Shown: positions 44,733 to 54,620 of the stretch, one piece after another | Layout of the letters: each line of letters opens with the position of its first letter | How positions within the stretch are numbered: position 1 is the first letter of the stretch | DNA from: CAJXYS01 sp913063035 | GTDB taxonomy: Bacteria > Pseudomonadota > Alphaproteobacteria > Rhodobacterales > Rhodobacteraceae | Direction: 5' to 3' | DNA length: 64,000 nucleotides | Assembly: GCF_050586465.1 (NCBI RefSeq) | Contig: NZ_JBOCEG010000010.1 | Span: 47,374-111,373, forward strand | The notes under the pieces: model-generated | Told to the model about the DNA's origin: nothing | What the model saw: only the letters and a program-made list of their open reading frames with translations | The model's database searches: none | Made by a program: the position numbers and the translations under genes

Positions 44733-45044
44733 ATGATCGTGACCACCACCCCCTCGGTCGAGGGCAAGACCATTACCGCCTATCACGGCGTCGTCGTGGG
44801 CGAGGCGATCCTCGGCGCGAACGTCATCCGCGACGTCTTCGCCGGGATCACCGACCTGCTCGGCGGGCGTTCCGGCGCCTATGAGGAAGAACTCGCCAAG
44901 GCGCGCGGCGTCGCGCTCGGCGAGATGGAGGAGAGCGCCCGCGCGCTTGGCGGCAACGCCGTGGTGGGCGTCGATCTCGACTACGAAGTCATCAACAACA
45001 TGCTGATGGTCTCGGCCAGCGGCACGGCCGTGACCATTGCCTGA
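44733..45044 (+). CDS. YbjQ/DUF74 family protein
   Basis: 103 residues, with the YbjQ (heavy-metal-binding domain-like) fold pattern ITAYHGVVVGEAILGANVIRDVFAGITDLLGGRSGAYEEEL and ALGGNAVVGVDLDYEVI. Biochemical function is not established. It lies inside the suf operon between sufB and sufC with strong Shine-Dalgarno AAGGAGA, so it is probably co-expressed with the scaffold. Confidence 0.88.
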   Translation: MIVTTTPSVEGKTITAYHGVVVGEAILGANVIRDVFAGITDLLGGRSGAYEEELAKARGVALGEMEESARALGGNAVVGVDLDYEVINNMLMVSASGTAVTIA

Positions 45045-45069
45045 AACACACGCGAAGAAAGAGACGAAA

Positions 45070-45825
45070 ATGCTGGAAATCAAGAACCTGCACGTCAAAC
45101 TTGAGGAAGAGGACAAGCAGATCATCAAGGGGGTCGACCTCAAGCTGGAGCCCGGCAAGGTCCATGCGATCATGGGGCCGAACGGATCGGGCAAGTCGAC
45201 CCTGTCCTATGTGCTCTCGGGCCGCGAGGGCTACGAGGTGACCGATGGCAGCGCAAGCTTCGACGGCCAGGACATCCTCGACATGGATCCCGAGGAGCGC
45301 GCCGCAGCCGGTCTCTTCCTGGCGTTCCAGTATCCCGTCGAGATCCCCGGCGTCGGCAACATGACCTTCCTGCGCACCGCGCTCAACGCGCAGCGCAAGG
45401 CCCGCGGCGACGAGGAGATTTCCTCGGCCGATTTCCTGAAGCTCGTGCGCGAGAAGGCCAATGAGCTGGAAATCGGGCAGGAGATGCTGAAGCGCCCGGT
45501 CAATGTCGGTTTCTCGGGCGGTGAGAAGAAGCGCAACGAGATCCTCCAGATGGCGGTGCTCGAGCCGCGGCTCTGCATTCTCGACGAAACGGACTCGGGG
45601 CTCGACGTGGACGCGATGAAGCTGGTGTCCGACGGCGTGAACCGGCTGCGGACCGAGAACCGGTCCTTCCTGGTCATCACCCATTACCAGCGGCTGCTGA
45701 ACCACATCGTGCCCGACGTCGTCCACATCATGGCCGATGGCCGGATCATCAAGACCGGCGGGCCCGAGCTGGCGCTCGAGGTCGAGGAGAATGGCTACGG
45801 CGATATCCTGAAGGAGGTGGCCTGA
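45070..45825 (+). CDS. sufC: Fe-S assembly ATPase SufC
   Basis: ABC-type cytoplasmic ATPase of the SufBCD complex. 251 residues with Walker A GPNGSGKST (about residues 37-45), signature FSGGEKKRNEILQM, and Walker B with catalytic acid LCILDETDSGLD. The ATG giving MLEIKNLHV is the family start. Its stop overlaps the sufD start (TGATG). Confidence 0.96.
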   Translation: MLEIKNLHVKLEEEDKQIIKGVDLKLEPGKVHAIMGPNGSGKSTLSYVLSGREGYEVTDGSASFDGQDILDMDPEERAAAGLFLAFQYPVEIPGVGNMTFLRTALNAQRKARGDEEISSADFLKLVREKANELEIGQEMLKRPVNVGFSGGEKKRNEILQMAVLEPRLCILDETDSGLDVDAMKLVSDGVNRLRTENRSFLVITHYQRLLNHIVPDVVHIMADGRIIKTGGPELALEVEENGYGDILKEVA

Positions 45826-47114
45826 TGGCGGTCGCTGAAGCGAAGCGCGAATCCGCCGAGGCCCGCATCGCGGACCGGCCGCTGCCCAAGGGAGCGAAAT
45901 GGGCCGACGAGGCCCGCGCCGCCGCGCTGGCGCGCGTGCGCTCCATGGGCCTGCCGGGACGGCGCGACGAGTACTGGAAGTTCACCAACCCGGCGACGCT
46001 GGTCCAGGCCGAGCCACCCGCGGCATCGGTCCTGGAAACGGGCGAAAGCCCGGTCTTCGGCGCGGTCGACCGCCTGAAGGTGGTCTTCGTCGACGGTGTG
46101 TTCGATCCCGCGCAATCCGACGAACTGGCCATGGAGCATATCGAGATCCAGCGCCTGGGCGAGGCCGCCGGGACCGACATCCACTGGGCCAGGGATCTCT
46201 ACGGCGCGCTCGAGACCCGCGGCCAGACCCCGGTCGACCGCCCGCTTGCGGCGCTGAACACGGCGCTGGCCGAAGATGGCGTGGTGATCCGGGCCACCGG
46301 CCGGGCGCCGAAACCCGTCAGCCTGATTTACCTCCATAAGTCCGACAGTTCCGACGCTTACCTCCATCACGTCATCCGGGTGGAAAGCGGCGCGGAACTG
46401 ACCGTGCTGGAAAACGGTCCGGCCGCCGCGCGGTTCAACAAGGTGATGGAAGTGGACGTCGCCGACGGCGGCACGTTCCACCATGTCTGCGCGCAGGGGC
46501 GCGACCACGAACGGCGCTCGGCCACCCACGTCTTCGCGCGGCTCGGCGAGGAAAGCGTCTTCAAGTCCTTCACGCTCACCGTGAACGGCGTGATGACCCG
46601 CAACGAATGCGTGATCGAGCTGACCGGCGACCGCGCGGTGACCCATGTGGCCGGCGCGGCGGTGGGCGACGGGGTGTTCCACCAGGACGACACCGTGTTC
46701 GTCACCCATGACGCGCAGGATTGCGAGAGCCGGCAGGTCTTCAAGAAGGTGCTGCGCAACGGCGCGGTGGGGGTCTTCCAGGGCAAGATCCTGGTGAAGC
46801 CCGACGCGCAGCGCACGGATGGCTACCAGATCAGCCAGTCGCTGCTGCTGGACGAGGACAGCCAGTTCTACGCCAAGCCCGAACTGGAGATCTACGCCGA
46901 CGACGTGCAGTGCAGCCACGGCTCGACCTCGGGCGCGATCGACGAGGACCTGCTCTTCTACCTGCGCGCGCGCGGCGTGCCGCGGGCCGAGGCGCAGGAC
47001 ATGCTGGTCATCGCCTTCCTCGCCGAGGCGCTGGAAGAGATCGAGGACCGGACGCTTGCCGACGAGCTGCTCGGACGGCTCGAAGGCTGGATGGCACGGC
47101 GCCGCCAGGGCTGA
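45825..47114 (+). CDS. sufD: Fe-S assembly protein SufD
   Basis: Partner of SufB in the SufBCD scaffold. 429 residues. N-terminal GLPGRRDEYWKFTNPATL, then the beta-helix core ending in VKPDAQRTDGYQISQSLLLDEDSQFYAKPELEIYADDVQCSHGSTSGAIDEDLLFYLRARGVPRAEAQDML, which is diagnostic of SufB/SufD C-termini. Overlaps both neighbours by one base or more. Confidence 0.95.
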   Translation: MAVAEAKRESAEARIADRPLPKGAKWADEARAAALARVRSMGLPGRRDEYWKFTNPATLVQAEPPAASVLETGESPVFGAVDRLKVVFVDGVFDPAQSDELAMEHIEIQRLGEAAGTDIHWARDLYGALETRGQTPVDRPLAALNTALAEDGVVIRATGRAPKPVSLIYLHKSDSSDAYLHHVIRVESGAELTVLENGPAAARFNKVMEVDVADGGTFHHVCAQGRDHERRSATHVFARLGEESVFKSFTLTVNGVMTRNECVIELTGDRAVTHVAGAAVGDGVFHQDDTVFVTHDAQDCESRQVFKKVLRNGAVGVFQGKILVKPDAQRTDGYQISQSLLLDEDSQFYAKPELEIYADDVQCSHGSTSGAIDEDLLFYLRARGVPRAEAQDMLVIAFLAEALEEIEDRTLADELLGRLEGWMARRRQG

Positions 47115-47614
47115 TGTCCGTCGCGCGCGACATTCTCCGCACCTACCGGGCGCCGCGGGAAACCCTGCGGCGCCTGTTGTCCGACGGGCCGAGCGAGGGC
47201 CGGGCGCTGACATGGCTCATGGCCGCGGCGGTGCTGCTCTTCGCGGCGCAACTGCCCGCGCTCGCGCGGGAGGCGCATCTCTCGGGCGGGGATCCGCCGT
47301 TTGCGGCGCTGGCCTCCGGGGCGCTGCTGGGCGCGGTGGTGATCGCCCCGCTGATGTTCTACGGGCTGGCGGCGCTCAGCCATCTCGTCGCGCGGATCTT
47401 CGGCGGGCAGGGGGGCTGGCTTGGCGCGCGGATCGCGCTGTTCTGGGCATTGTTGGCGGCCGCGCCGCTGATGCTGCTGCGGGGGCTGGTGGCCGGATTC
47501 ATCGGCGCCGGTCCGGCGCTGACGATCACCGGCAGCCTCGCCGGTGGCGTCTTCCTCTTTTTCTGGCTGGCAGGGCTCTTCGAGGCCGAACGCCGCAGCG
47601 GACCGGCAGGATGA
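47114..47614 (+). CDS. YIP1-like membrane protein
   Basis: 166 residues with four to five membrane helices and the Yip1-type layout (RETLRRLLSDGPSEGRALTWLMAAAVLLFAAQLPAL, then GLAALSHLVARIFGGQG). Function unknown. The ATG overlaps the sufD stop, so it is translated with the suf genes. A related protein follows directly; the two share the short LIARIFGG/IGRAFGG-type turn and look like an old duplication. Confidence 0.75.
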   Translation: MSVARDILRTYRAPRETLRRLLSDGPSEGRALTWLMAAAVLLFAAQLPALAREAHLSGGDPPFAALASGALLGAVVIAPLMFYGLAALSHLVARIFGGQGGWLGARIALFWALLAAAPLMLLRGLVAGFIGAGPALTITGSLAGGVFLFFWLAGLFEAERRSGPAG

Positions 47615-47687
47615 TCGCCGGCCCTTGCTGCCGGGACGGGGCGGCTCTATCTTCGCGCCAGCGGATCCAGCCAACCCCGGGAGTCCC

Positions 47688-48273
47688 ATGCTGAACGACA
47701 TGATCGGCCTTGCGCGGCTGAGCCTGACCGCGCCGCGAGACGGGGCCCGGGCGGTGCTGTCCATAGACCTGCCGCGCCAGGCGCTCTGGATGATCGGGGC
47801 GCTGGCGGTCGTGCTCAGCGTGATTATCTCGCAGCTGTCGACGCTGCTCTACCCGTCGACCGCGATGGGCCCGATGGCCGAGATGCTGTCCAACCCGGCG
47901 CTGGTCCTCGGGGCTCACGGCACGATCTTCGTGGTCACGGTGCTCGCGACCTACCAGATCGGCCGCGCCTTCGGCGGGCGGGGCAGCTTCGACGCCTCGC
48001 TCAAGATCGTGGCCTGGATGCAGGTGGTGATGCTGCTGGTGCAGGCGGCGCAATTCGTGGCGCTGATCCTTTTCGCGCCCCTCGCCGCCATGATCGGACT
48101 TGTCTCGATCGTGCTGTTCTTCTGGATTTTCACGCTCTTCGTGACCGAACTTCACGGGTTTTCCTCGGCCGGTGCGGTGTTCGCCGGGATTGTCGCATCG
48201 ATGATCGGCATTATCTTCGCGTTGAGCATCTTGCTCGGGCTCTTCTCATCTTTCATTCCGGGGGTTCCGCAAA

Positions 48274-48281
<8 letters not shown>
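47688..48281 (+). CDS. YIP1 family membrane protein
   Basis: 197 residues with five predicted helices: LPRQALWMIGALAVVLSVIISQLST, then TIFVVTVLATYQIGRAFGGRGSFDASLKIVAWMQVVMLLVQAAQFVAL, and a hydrophobic C-terminus. This is typical of bacterial Yip1-domain proteins. No known role in Fe-S assembly, yet it sits between sufD and sufS. The last 8 bases overlap the sufS start. Confidence 0.82.
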
Positions 48282-49494
<1,213 letters not shown>

Positions 49495-49543
49495 TTCCCG
49501 ATTGCAGCGGCGCCGGCGAGCCGCTATAGACCACCCGCAGTGC

Positions 49544-49620
49544 GGTCCCGTAGCTCAGCTGGATAGAGCGCATGCCTCCGAAGCATGAGGTCACAGGTTC
49601 GAATCCTGTCGGGACCGCCA
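49544..49620 (+). tRNA. tRNA-Arg (CCG)
   Basis: 77 bases with encoded CCA. Acceptor GGTCCCG/CGGGACC, discriminator G, anticodon arm CATGC-CTCCGAA-GCATG with CCG at 49578-49580, and the canonical TTCGAATC in the T arm. Confidence 0.97.
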
Positions 49621-49651
49621 GATCACAATCACGCCCCACGACACCCGCGGA

Positions 49652-49671
49652 ACCGTGCGGCCATGCACGGT
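49652..49671 (+). other. Hairpin 3' of tRNA-Arg
   Basis: ACCGTGC-GGCCAT-GCACGGT, a 7-bp perfect stem 31 bases after the tRNA, without a T-run. It may mark the tRNA transcript end; otherwise the 105-base gap shows nothing. Confidence 0.35.
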
Positions 49672-49725
49672 CCCGACGCAGAATCAAGTACTTCGTCGGC
49701 GAAACTCACGCGGCACGGGGCGGGT

Positions 49726-50160
49726 TTAGCGCAGCTTGAGCGTGACGCTGTCCCCCGGCGCCAGCATGAGCGCGCAGGCCGAGAATTTCGGCACGCCGAA
49801 CATCGGCCGCGCGTTCTTCGAGAAGGCGTAGGGTTCCGACGGGGCGCCGAACAAACCGGTGTCGAGTTCCGCGTTGCCGTTCCGGTCCTCATAGGCGGCG
49901 AAGGCGTAGAGCCCGGCCGCGAAATCGGGCAGCTCGACTTCGGTGACGCCCGCGGCGACCCGAAGCTGGTAGGCGGACGCGCTGTCATCGAGGAAGGTTT
50001 CGGCGGAGTCGTAGAGGCCGATATAGACGGGGCCGTCCCCGGTCACCCCGTCCAGGTGTACGGTCAGCGCGGACGTGTCGTCCGCCGCCGCGCGGAATGC
50101 CAGGGCACCCTGGCAGAGCGCGATCGTCAACAGAATGGAAACGGTGTTTCTACGGATCAT
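49726..50160 (-). CDS. DUF2141 family exported protein
   Basis: 144 residues with a signal peptide (MIRRNTVSILLTIALCQGALAFRAAA). The DUF2141 beta-sandwich shows LTVHLDGVTGDGPVYIGLYDSAETF, ELPDFAAGLYAFAAYEDRNGNAELDTGLFGAPSEPYAFSKNARP and APGDSVTLKLR. Periplasmic or surface location inferred; the function is unknown. The DRNGNAELDT segment may bind a metal. Divergent from the following PLP-enzyme gene. Confidence 0.85.
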   Translation of the reverse strand: MIRRNTVSILLTIALCQGALAFRAAADDTSALTVHLDGVTGDGPVYIGLYDSAETFLDDSASAYQLRVAAGVTEVELPDFAAGLYAFAAYEDRNGNAELDTGLFGAPSEPYAFSKNARPMFGVPKFSACALMLAPGDSVTLKLR

Positions 50161-50319
50161 CACTGGTAAACCTCTCACATGGACGGAGCACTGATACACT
50201 TGCGCGAAGCTATCCCGATGCGCGCGTCCCTGCAACGAGAGAGGGTATCGGGGGGGCTGAAATACCTTGTAAGATCACCCACGTCATGGTTTTTGAGTAC
50301 AGGTTAACCAGGAACTGAC

Positions 50320-51546
50320 ATGTCCGATCGCGACGACGAGAGCCGCTCCATCGTGAGACGCAGCCGCATGCCCGAGAACAGCTTCCGGCCGGTGGTGACA
50401 CCCGTCATGCCGTCGGTGGTCTATGCGGCGGGCAGCCCGGACGCGCTCGACGACATGTATGAAGGCCGCGCGCCCGGCTATGCCTATGCCCGCGAGGGGC
50501 ACCCGAACGCGGATGTGCTCGCCTCCAAGATCGACTGGCTCGAAGGGGCGGAGGGCGGCGTCGTCACCGCGTCCGGCATGGCGGCGATCTCGGCGGCGCT
50601 GTTCGCGGTGCTGTCCGAAGGCGACCACGTCATCGGCGGCACGCAGCTCTATGGCCGGACGCTGCGCATGCTGCGCCAGGAATTGCCGCGCTTCGGCGTC
50701 CGGGTCAGCCTTGCCGATCCCGCCGACCCGGCCGCCATCGCCGCGGCGATCCGCCCCGAGACCCGCGTCATCGTGATCGAGACCGTGTCCAACCCGGCCC
50801 TGCGCGTGGCCGACATCCCGGCCATCGCGCAGATCGCGGCGGAAAACGAGGTGCTGCTGCTGGTCGACAACACCTTTACCACGCCGCGCGCCTTCCGGCC
50901 CTTCGATCACGGCGCCGATATCGTGGTGCATTCGGTGACGAAGCTGCTCGCCGGGCATTCCGACGCCACGCTCGGCTATGTTGCCGCGCGCGATCCCGAG
51001 ATTGCCCAGGCGATCTCGGACACCGTGGCGACCTGGGGCATGACGGCCAGCCCGTTCGACTGCTGGCTGGCCGAGCGGGGGCTGCACAGTTTCGCGGTGC
51101 GGTTCGATCGTGCCCAGGAAAACGCCGAGGAACTCGCGCATTTCCTCGAGGACGTGCCGGGCGTCTCGCAGGTGATCTATCCGGGGCTTTCGAACCATCC
51201 CGATCACGCGCTGGCGCAGCGCCTGTTCAACGGGAATTGCGGCAACATGGTCAGTTTCGTGTTGCCGGGCGGGCGTGCCGCGGCGAACGCGCTGGTCGAG
51301 GCCGCGCCGAACATCGCCTTCGCGCCGACCCTGGGCGACATCGGCACGACCCTTTCGCATCCGGCAAGCTCGTCGCACCGCGCGCTCAGCGCGGCCGAGC
51401 GCGACGCGCTGGGGCTGGTCGAGGGATTCTTCCGGGTCTCGGTCGGGATCGAGGATATCGAGCTCTTGAAGGCCGAACTCGAGACCGCGATCGAGGCGGC
51501 TGCACGGGCCGCGGCGCCGCGCAACCTGCGCGAGGAACGCGCCTGA
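50320..51546 (+). CDS. Cys/Met-metabolism PLP-dependent lyase
   Basis: 408 residues of the cystathionine gamma-synthase/lyase, methionine gamma-lyase and O-acetylhomoserine sulfhydrylase family. It has YAYAREGHPNADVLASKIDWLEGAEGGVVTASGMAA, LYGRT, the VDNTFTTP strand, PLP lysine in HSVTKLLAGHSDATLGYV, and late FFRVSVGIEDIELL. The usual YSRYGNPT at the cofactor phosphate is changed to YAYAREGHPN. Which reaction it performs cannot be decided; metAA in this window makes the sulfhydrylase substrate, but it is not adjacent. Confidence 0.85.
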   Translation: MSDRDDESRSIVRRSRMPENSFRPVVTPVMPSVVYAAGSPDALDDMYEGRAPGYAYAREGHPNADVLASKIDWLEGAEGGVVTASGMAAISAALFAVLSEGDHVIGGTQLYGRTLRMLRQELPRFGVRVSLADPADPAAIAAAIRPETRVIVIETVSNPALRVADIPAIAQIAAENEVLLLVDNTFTTPRAFRPFDHGADIVVHSVTKLLAGHSDATLGYVAARDPEIAQAISDTVATWGMTASPFDCWLAERGLHSFAVRFDRAQENAEELAHFLEDVPGVSQVIYPGLSNHPDHALAQRLFNGNCGNMVSFVLPGGRAAANALVEAAPNIAFAPTLGDIGTTLSHPASSSHRALSAAERDALGLVEGFFRVSVGIEDIELLKAELETAIEAAARAAAPRNLREERA

Positions 51547-51663
51547 CACCCGCGGACCCGGTGGCGGCCGCGCGGCCTTGTCATATAAATTTTACATTCG
51601 CAGGGCAGGGGAGCGGTGTCGTGGCCGTCCGCGATCCGACACGCCGAGCGAGGGCAGGGGGCG

Positions 51664-52737
51664 ATGGACCTTAACCAGTTGAATTCCGTTCTGGCCGGGC
51701 TGCCGCACCCGCTGCTCGTGGTGGATTCGGAGAACCGCATCCGGATCGCCAACGACGCCGCGCGCGAATTGCTGGGCAGCGAACCGGCCGAGCGCAACTA
51801 TGTCGCCGTGATCCGCCAGCCGGGCGCGCTCGACTGCATCGAGAACGCGCTGCGCCACCGCCGCCGGTCGGAAGGGCGCTTCATGCGGGCCGGCGCCTCG
51901 ACCGAGACCACCTATCGCATGGTCGCCATTCCGCTGGACCGGGCGCGATCGGGGCTCTCGGGCGTGATCGTCAGTTTCGAGGATATCAGCCATGTCGAGG
52001 AAGCCGAGCAGATGCGCCGGGACTTCGTCGCCAATGTCAGCCACGAGCTGCGCTCGCCGCTGACCGCGCTGGCCGGCTTCATCGAGACCCTGCGGGGCGC
52101 GGCCCGCAACGACGAGGCCGCGCGCGACCGGTTCCTGACCATCATGGAACGCGAGGCCAACCGCATGAACCGGCTGGTGAGCGATCTGCTGTCACTGACC
52201 AAGGTCGAGGTCAACGAGCGCGTCCGCCCGCGCGACCTGGTGGACGTGATCGCGCTCATCCGCAGCACGATCGCCGCACTGCGGCCGCTGGCCGAAAGCG
52301 CCGGCGCCGAGATCGACCTCCTGGCCGAATGTGACACGGCGACCGTGGCGGGCGATCCGGACCAGCTGACGCAGGTCATCTCCAACCTGATCGAGAACGG
52401 GCTGAAATACGGTGCCTCGGGCGGCGTGGTGCGCGTCGAGGCCCGGATCGTGCAGCATTTCGCGGGCTTCCGCGGACCCGCGCTCAGGATCGACGTGATC
52501 GACCGGGGCGAGGGCATCGATCCGGTGCATATTCCGCGGCTGACCGAACGCTTCTACCGTGTCGACAGCCACCGGTCGCGCGAGAAAGGCGGCACCGGGC
52601 TGGGGCTGGCCATCGTCAAGCACATCATCAACCGCCATCGCGGACGATTCCAGATCCAGTCCGAACGCGGCCATGGCAGCACGTTCTCGGTGATCCTGCC
52701 GATCGCCGAAACGGCGGACAGGAACGCGCGACCGTGA
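51664..52737 (+). CDS. phoR: PhoR-like sensor histidine kinase
   Basis: 357 residues without membrane helices: a PAS domain (LPHPLLVVDSENRIRIANDAARELLGSE), HisKA with the phospho-histidine in NVSHELRSPLTALAGFIETL, and HATPase with NLIENGLKYGASGG, DRGEGIDPVHIPRLTERFYRVD and KGGTGLGLAIVKHIINRHRG. This matches the PhoR kinases that pair with PhoB in phosphate sensing in alphaproteobacteria. The expected pstSCAB-phoU-phoB neighbours are absent; an A+T-rich patch and a minus-strand oxidase follow. The ATG giving MDLNQLNSV is preferred. Confidence 0.8.
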   Translation: MDLNQLNSVLAGLPHPLLVVDSENRIRIANDAARELLGSEPAERNYVAVIRQPGALDCIENALRHRRRSEGRFMRAGASTETTYRMVAIPLDRARSGLSGVIVSFEDISHVEEAEQMRRDFVANVSHELRSPLTALAGFIETLRGAARNDEAARDRFLTIMEREANRMNRLVSDLLSLTKVEVNERVRPRDLVDVIALIRSTIAALRPLAESAGAEIDLLAECDTATVAGDPDQLTQVISNLIENGLKYGASGGVVRVEARIVQHFAGFRGPALRIDVIDRGEGIDPVHIPRLTERFYRVDSHRSREKGGTGLGLAIVKHIINRHRGRFQIQSERGHGSTFSVILPIAETADRNARP

Positions 52738-52797
52738 TCCTTGCAACAGGCGGGGTGGCCTGCGCATGACGGCCGGTATCGGCCATCAGGGATTCTC

Positions 52798-52826
52798 ATA
52801 ATAGGTATTATGTAATAATTATAGAT
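52798..52826. other. A+T-rich patch with perfect dyad after phoR
   Basis: Within the 122-base gap between phoR and the convergent oxidase gene, ATAATA-GG-TATTAT (52798-52811) is followed by TGTAATAATTATAG. This is far below the G+C content of the surroundings. It could be a terminator-free convergent junction or a scar of rearrangement; nothing else is visible. Confidence 0.35.
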
Positions 52827-52859
52827 GGTGGCCCCGGTGAAGCCCTGCGTGTAAATCCC

Positions 52860-54080
52860 TCACACGATGGCTTTTTCCCGGAACGGACGGTTCGCGAGGA
52901 TGCGCCCTATCGACAGCTCGCTCAGATCAAGGCTGCGAAACTCTCCGTAAAGGATCGCCTCGGCAACGCCGCGCCCGACCGCGGGCGCCTGTTGCAGCCC
53001 GTGCCCGCTGAAGCCGTTGGCGAAATGGAAATTCGGGCGGTCCGGATGCGGCCCGACGATCGCGTTCGCGTCGAACCGGTTGAAGCTGTAATGCCCGGCC
53101 CACATCCGCAGCACTTTCACGGCGTCGAATTCCGGCGCACGCGCGTAGAGACGCGGCCAGATCTCGTCCTCGAATTCCCAGTGGCGCGGTTCGAAATCAT
53201 CGTGATCGACCGGCGGATCGTCCTCGGGCACGGTCGCGCAGATCCAGTGATCGCCCTCGGGCCGCAGGTAAAACCCGGTGTGATCGACGAGAAGCGGTGC
53301 GTCGGGATGTTTGGTGCGCGGCGCGTCGATCAGGAAAACCGTGCGTTTCCTCGGCTCTACGGGAATATCCAGGCCTGCCATCCGGGCAACCCCGGCGCCG
53401 TGGGTGCCGGCCGCGTTGACGACATGCCCGGCCGTCACCCGGCGTCCAGACGCCAAGAGCACCCCGGTTACGCGCCCGTCGGCCGCGTCGATACCGGTGA
53501 CGCTGTCCTGCAGGTAGTCCGCGCCCGCGGCGCGCGCAGCCCGGCGCAGCCCGCCCAGCAGACCCATATTGTCGAACCAGCCCTCGTGGCGCGGGCCGAA
53601 GGATCCGAGCCGCACATCCCCGAGCGCCAGATACGGGAACCGCGCGGCCAGCGCCGCCCGGTCCAGAAGTTCTGTCTCTGCGCCAAGAGAGACCTGTATA
53701 TCCCTGTTCTGGCGCATATTTGCGGCTTGCAACTCCGTGCCGGCCAGGAACAGGTACCCATTCTCGCGCAGTCCCAGATCGCCGGGCCCGCCCGCCGGAC
53801 CGAGATAGGCGGAGATATTGCGGATGAACTCCAGACCGAAGCGCGAGATCTCGATATTGACCGGGTTCGAGAACTGCAGCCGGATCGAGGCGACGCTCAG
53901 CGCGGTCGAGGCCCGCGCGTAGCCGGGGTCGGGCTCGACCACCAGCACGCGCGCCCTGCCCCCGGACAACCGTGTCAGCCAGTAGGCGCAGGCGCTGCCC
54001 ATCACGGCCCCGCCGGCGATGACCACGTCGTAGCTCTTCCGGTCCGGCACCGGCGCCTCCTTCAGCTGACCCAGCGTCAT
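52860..54080 (-). CDS. FAD-dependent oxidoreductase, DAO family
   Basis: 406 residues with the dinucleotide-binding motif VVIAGGAVMGSACAYWL near residues 19-35, the second conserved VLVVEPDPGYARAST, and the C-terminal FAD-contact FANGFSGHGLQQAPAVGRGVAEAI, typical of glycine/sarcosine-oxidase-like and FOXRED1-like proteins. The substrate is probably an amine or N-methyl amino acid but is not certain. Convergent with phoR, divergent from aroQ. Confidence 0.85.
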   Translation of the reverse strand: MTLGQLKEAPVPDRKSYDVVIAGGAVMGSACAYWLTRLSGGRARVLVVEPDPGYARASTALSVASIRLQFSNPVNIEISRFGLEFIRNISAYLGPAGGPGDLGLRENGYLFLAGTELQAANMRQNRDIQVSLGAETELLDRAALAARFPYLALGDVRLGSFGPRHEGWFDNMGLLGGLRRAARAAGADYLQDSVTGIDAADGRVTGVLLASGRRVTAGHVVNAAGTHGAGVARMAGLDIPVEPRKRTVFLIDAPRTKHPDAPLLVDHTGFYLRPEGDHWICATVPEDDPPVDHDDFEPRHWEFEDEIWPRLYARAPEFDAVKVLRMWAGHYSFNRFDANAIVGPHPDRPNFHFANGFSGHGLQQAPAVGRGVAEAILYGEFRSLDLSELSIGRILANRPFREKAIV

Positions 54081-54173
54081 GCGGCGGCAACACCTGCATC
54101 GGAATCACCGTCGCGCCCTCGACAGATAGCTCAGTTTCTCTGTAGTTTGCCAAGGCTTAAGGGACAAAGCCTC

Positions 54174-54620
54174 ATGACCTCCATCCTGATTCTGAACGGC
54201 CCGAACCTGAACCTGCTCGGCCGGCGCCAGCCGGAGGTCTACGGTCGCACCACCCTTGCCGAGATCGAGAGTCGCTGCCGCGCGCACGCGGCCGCCATCG
54301 GCGTCGACCTGGCCTTCGCCCAGTCCAACCACGAGGGCGCGCTGGTCGACGCGATCCACGAGGCCGCGGGCCGCCATGACGGGATCGTCCTGAACGCCGG
54401 CGCCTATACCCATACCTCCGTCGCGCTCATGGACGCGATCGCCGGCGTCGATCTGCCCGTGGTGGAGCTGCACCTGTCGAACATCCATGCGCGCGAGGCG
54501 TTCCGTCACAAGAGTTACATCGCCCCGGTGGCCGCCGGACAGATCTGTGGCTTCGGTCCGCGCGGATACGTCCTGGCGATGGATGCCCTCGCCGGGCTCC
54601 TAGCGCCCGGAGCGAGCTGA
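54174..54620 (+). CDS. aroQ: Type II 3-dehydroquinate dehydratase
   Basis: Third step of the shikimate pathway. 148 residues with the flexible loop and catalytic tyrosine region NGPNLNLLGRRQPEVYG, NAGAYTHTSVALMDAI, ELHLSNIHAREAFRHKSYIAPVAAGQICGFG. The length is normal. Translation start MTSILILNGPNL. Its TGA overlaps the ATG of the LuxR-type gene. Confidence 0.95.
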   Translation: MTSILILNGPNLNLLGRRQPEVYGRTTLAEIESRCRAHAAAIGVDLAFAQSNHEGALVDAIHEAAGRHDGIVLNAGAYTHTSVALMDAIAGVDLPVVELHLSNIHAREAFRHKSYIAPVAAGQICGFGPRGYVLAMDALAGLLAPGAS

